From positions 124,001-188,000 of the forward strand of contig CASHTG010000015.1 of assembly GCA_949357655.1 (NCBI GenBank): a DNA stretch of 64,000 bases, read 5' to 3'. This document shows, one piece after another, positions 60,104 through 64,000 of the stretch (positions are counted from its first letter, which is position 1; every line of letters begins with the position of its first letter). This DNA comes from Parascedosporium putredinis. Taxonomy: Eukaryota > Ascomycota > Sordariomycetes > Microascales > Microascaceae. The notes beneath the pieces are model-generated. The model was not told the origin of the DNA. It did no database searches and was given only the letters and a program-made list of their open reading frames with translations. The translations under genes were made by a program, and so were the position numbers.

Positions 60104-63100
60104 TACACTACACTGCACTACACTCATTCAAGTTTGGACAACCAAATCACATATTCATTAATATCCACACCCACAAAACGCACGCCCAAGACGAGCCGAC
60201 GAGTGGCCGCTTGGCCGCCCACCCGTTCGTTGGCCTTCGTAGCCGGCATGGGCGTCGATTCCATGGACGGATCCATTTTCGATGCTTGTCCATTTTGCCC
60301 AGACCTGCGTAGGCTATCTCCTTGCAATTTACTCACATGTTGTTGCTGATTGCTCTACTACCGCCGCCGCCGCCGCCGTTACTGCTCCTTGCGTTGCTTT
60401 GGTCTCGGGGACCCCACGAGGGACGGACGCGACCCAGCAACCCTTTTTTCAAACGGTCGCGGCTCTTTCGGCTCATACCTTACCCCAGCGCACTGTCCGT
60501 ATCTGGGGTTGGACCGTGAGAATGCGCCTGTTTCGAATTTTCCTTTGAATCCTCCCCTTTTCTTTTTACGAGCAGAGAAGTCGACGTTGCCCGGGTGCAA
60601 CATATACGCGCAGAGGCAAGTTGCGACACTCCCTTTGTGCGAGCATGGTATCAATCGATGAAGAGGACCCACCTCGATTGGAATCCTCAGTCAGGAAGGT
60701 CCGGTCCATCCTGACATAGTTCGTATGTGCCTGCCCTGGCCTGACCCGGCCCGTTATCGTATTTGGGTGCTTCGTAATATCAAATTCTTCTCTTTCCCCC
60801 TCCCTTTGTGCAACTGCATCGCCGATGATTGCTGAGGAATTGGCGTGTCGGCCGTCATTTGTGCCTCGTGGCTATGGCGGGTAGTCCACGCTCTCCTGAC
60901 GAACGTGTGCCTTGGGAACCTCGCAACGTTTCTGTTCTTGCTCGATGGACGACACACAGCCGCACCTTCTCGTTGGCTAGGCTTTCCTTCTTTCTTGATT
61001 TCCGGTGGGTCTGTCTTTCCCCTCCTTTTCCCCCTTCCCCCTTCGCATGCCCAAGAGCGGAAAGCCACTTTTAGTCAGGGAGCCCGCATTGAATGCAGAT
61101 CAACTCGATCACCAGATTTTGCGGGCCAAAAACCTAAAATGAACGTTTGAGAAGGTGGAAGGAAGGAACCGACGGCATCGCGCAGCTCCACTTATTTTTT
61201 CATCAATGGCTTAAGACCTGTCGTCCGACGCTTACACTATCATACCTTGCCCTAATAATACCCCCTTCTCCATGTCCAGACGGATGATGGAGAGCAGAGA
61301 GTTCGAAACATCAAACTGGGTATTGATTGCGCTGGCAAAGGGTTTGGCGGGCACATGCGCCCGTTCCTGCTCCCTGGGCGGAGAAAACTAGACATATCTG
61401 ATACTCGAGGTCGCGGGGTGGCTGGAGGGAACCATTGCGCAAGCTGGTCGGCTAGGCACCGGTATTATTATTGTACACTGTAATTACACTGTATACATGT
61501 ATACTTGGCGATGAAGGAGGGATCGATTGTATGGAACAGAATCAGAGAAGGACTGCAAAGATGACATTTGGGCACAGCGCACACTGTGCCTCGAGCAGAG
61601 CAGTCTAGCAACCCCCTGCAGTCGTGCAGAACGAAGAATCCGTCCATGCAGGAAGTAGGGCTCACTAATACAAGGGAGGAAGGGAGAAAAAAGAACTGGT
61701 GCACCAAATCAATGACGGAGAGTGAAAAAAAAAAAAAGAAAAGGGCAAGTTTCACCGAGAATTGAATCACGACATAGCGACATGGCGGAACTGGGCTAAC
61801 GCCCAGCCCAAAAACAAATAATCCCTGTACTGGAGCTGAAAAAGAAAGAAGAAAAAAAGCCTCCCCGACAAAAACCCAAGGAGTGAGAATGTTGGAGCTT
61901 TTTTGAAGCTCCGCTCCCTTTTCTACCTCAACAAGCTTCGCCGCCATCGGTCATTGAACTGGGCGGCGTCTGTTTTGAGTCCGGGGCGTCGCCGTGGCGT
62001 TGGAGACGCACTGTAGCCTCGTAGCATGACGCCTACTTAGGGAAGGACTGGCCCGGTCTGACGTGGGCCGAAAGGGGGTTAAAGTGGAGAGGGTTTAGTG
62101 TACTTGTAGTGCAGTGGAGAGTGAGAGGAACCGAGGCGAGGGTGCGAGCATGCATTAGAAGTTGAAAAGAAAGGTGAAGAGCCAAAGCAAAGCGGATATC
62201 GCTATCGCTTTGGTAAACACGAAACGTAGTCGGCTCCACCAGAGCACTTGGAGGGATAAGTCAATCGAGATCGAGAGGATTGATAAACTCGATGACGGAT
62301 CCATTGGATCTTTATCAAAAAGAAAAAGAATCGGGTGCTTCTTCTGTTTTTCTTTTCTTCTCACTACTCGTATTATCGACAGGCTCCGCCCGGGTCCGAT
62401 TGAAGGAACGAGAATTTGAAATCGAACACAAATTTTTTACACCGAGCAAATGCCCTGACAAGGCCAAATTCCTGACATGCACGTCCAGGAATAGCGTATT
62501 CAGTGTGCACCCACACCCGCAGGGGAAAAAGGGAAAGGTCAAATCAATTGAATTGATCGTTGAAAAGGATCCTCGGTGCGGCGGGATTCGTATGTCACAG
62601 TGCCAGAGGGTCACTCTTCTTACTATCCTGGGCGAGGTTTGATAGGCTACTCGTTCGTACCCGTTGGGCGTGCCAAGGGGCAAAGTGGTACCTGGTGGGA
62701 GAGGAGCGAGAAAAAAAGGGCCTGCTTCGGAAAGGGAAGGGGAAACCCAAGCCAAGGTGACACCCAGAAACACCGTGATGGGCTGGCCGGCCATCTTCTT
62801 CCTGTGGCACGCCCCGTGGAGTCAGCCAGAGACACACCTTGCAAGTAGCAAGCAATAAATGGACCGACCCAGACATTCCCGAGTGCCCACACCTCCACGC
62901 CCCCAAAGAGCCCAGCAGCCCAAGAGGTTGCTTGGAGTTTGTAGACACCCACCGCACGTTTATTGCACTGCCAGAACTACACACCCGCACCAGCACAACC
63001 CGCACACCCCCTTCACCATCCCGCCCCAGGGCTTCCTTCCCCTTCATATTGTTCATGGTCCCCCAGCCATCTTGGGCCGTTCCCGTCATCCAGCCATCCA

Positions 63101-63692
63101 CCCATTTTTTCACCTTCTCATCTTGCCTGGGGGAGCAAGCAAAAGGCCCCATTCTTCTCTGCTAGAAGGATCGATTCCATCGGCATCGTTTCTTATTATC
63201 TCCTATTCTTCTTTTTTCTCCTTCCTTCTATTCAACGCCTTTCCTTTTTTATTTCTTCTTTCTTCCCCCATTCGGACTCGACCGCCCTGTTCCTGCGTGA
63301 ATCTTCAACCACCCTCCCCATTTTCCGATCGGGGTCATTCGAAAATACGTTTTTGCCATCATCATCATCATCCCATAGTCGATACACGGGACCACGACAC
63401 ACGCGAGAGCTTCCTTGCCGGCTTGTCACGTTTTTTTCTCCCCTTTCTGCGTTGGATAGCTTTCCCTTAATCGAGAGGGACGAGTCTCTTAACCTCTTGC
63501 CCCCGCCTTTTCCGGGGCCTCAAACAACCACCCACTAGCGCGACTCGAATGGTCGAACACTCCCCTCGGGGAATCCATTCCCGCCTCCAGTCCACCGCCG
63601 ACGCCTTGATGTAATCGCTTTCGCGGCTTTTTTCCCCCTCCTTGTTCTCCTTCCAGGACCAATGCCGCGACGGCCACCCGTTGACGGACGCC

Positions 63693-64000
63693 ATGGGGAG
63701 GTGGTGCGCAGCGCAAGAAACTCGTGCTCGCCTGTGCAGCCCTCTTCCTGGCCTCGTGCGTCAACATTGCCGAAGCCGCCCAGAACCAACCCCGAGCCGA
63801 AGCCGCTCATAATAACCACCACACCGTGGAGCCGCCCCTGGCTGCTCAGATCAACCGACAGGTCGCTGCAGACGACATCGACGACGCGCTCAACGAGTGG
63901 GCTCATACCGTGATCCAGCCCGGTTCCGTCAAGTCGAACCCCAACCCAGCCCGCAAGAACGCGCCCGAAGCGCCCTCTCCTCCCCCTCTCACCCCTATAA
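63693..64000 (+). CDS. N-terminal part of a secreted or membrane protein (truncated by window end)
   Basis: The ATG at 63693 is followed by a GGGG run. With one G fewer, the frame gives a basic start (M-G-G-G-A-Q-R-K-K) and a hydrophobic core LVLACAALFLASCVNIAEA, a signal peptide or signal anchor. A hydrophilic region DDIDDALNEWAHTVIQPG and a proline-rich end follow, with no stop through base 64000. Codon use in that frame is GC3-rich like other genes here. The frame without this change closes after about 50 codons. An upstream exon cannot be excluded. No family recognised; the rest of the gene lies outside the window. Confidence 0.55.

Larger units (their letters stand above)
52935..63692. 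other. 10.7 kb region without recognisable protein genes
   Basis: From the end of the Hel2-like gene to the last partial gene, no reading frame shows conserved motifs, coherent splice sites or the GC3 bias of the real genes. The DNA alternates polypyrimidine tracts (for instance 52965-53020, 54575-54660, 59230-59310, 63190-63270) with purine-rich tracts (54990-55060, 58290-58350). Short simple repeats occur at 57171-57190 and 60075-60103. The right end (62.8-63.6 kb) is C/T-rich and looks like the long leader and promoter of the gene starting at 63693. Confidence 0.5.

Overview
The window comes from a filamentous ascomycete (Pezizomycotina, probably Sordariomycetes; the class is an inference). 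The support is short 60-150 nt GT-AG introns with CTAAC/CTGAC-type branch sites, GC-rich third codon positions, two Zn2Cys6 regulators, an RTA1 protein, a CFEM-like secreted protein, an SRPK-type kinase and a fungal GT28-type sterol glucosyltransferase. No rRNA, tRNA, CRISPR or intact transposon was seen. Almost every long gene is broken by one-base indels, mostly in short homopolymers, while the protein on both sides stays fully conserved. I read this as an unpolished assembly, not a field of pseudogenes, and annotate whole loci with the breaks noted.

Layout: 1.2-2.9 kb kinesin-like motor (-); 3.8-5.7 kb MFS transporter (-); 7.5-9.4 kb arylsulfotransferase-family secreted protein (+); 12.1-12.6 kb small cysteine-rich CFEM-like secreted protein (+). 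Then a compact block: 13.7-16.25 kb second MFS pump with a repetitive tail (+), 16.4-21.1 kb full-length ABCB-type multidrug transporter (-), 22.1-25.1 kb Zn2Cys6 regulator divergent from the ABC gene (+), and 25.2-27.3 kb secreted GMC oxidoreductase (-). After a 3.8 kb spacer: 31.1-32.1 kb secreted beta-helix protein (+), 33.0-34.6 kb Upc2-like Zn2Cys6 regulator (+), 35.1-36.4 kb RTA1-family membrane protein (-).

The right half is housekeeping-like: 38.0-41.3 kb sterol glucosyltransferase-like protein (+), 44.4-47.0 kb TBC (Rab-GAP) protein with an altered glutamine finger (+), 47.8-49.3 kb SRPK-like kinase (-), 50.3-52.9 kb Hel2/ZNF598-type RING E3 ligase (+). A 10.7 kb stretch without recognisable genes follows, and the window ends in the first codons of a secreted or membrane protein (63.69 kb onward).

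The most coherent functional unit is the 13.7-27.3 kb efflux block: two pumps of different energy class, a dedicated regulator sharing a 1 kb promoter with the ABC pump, and an oxidoreductase. It could be a xenobiotic or metabolite export and detoxification module. No polyketide, peptide or terpene synthase is in the window, so it is not a classical biosynthetic cluster as seen here.
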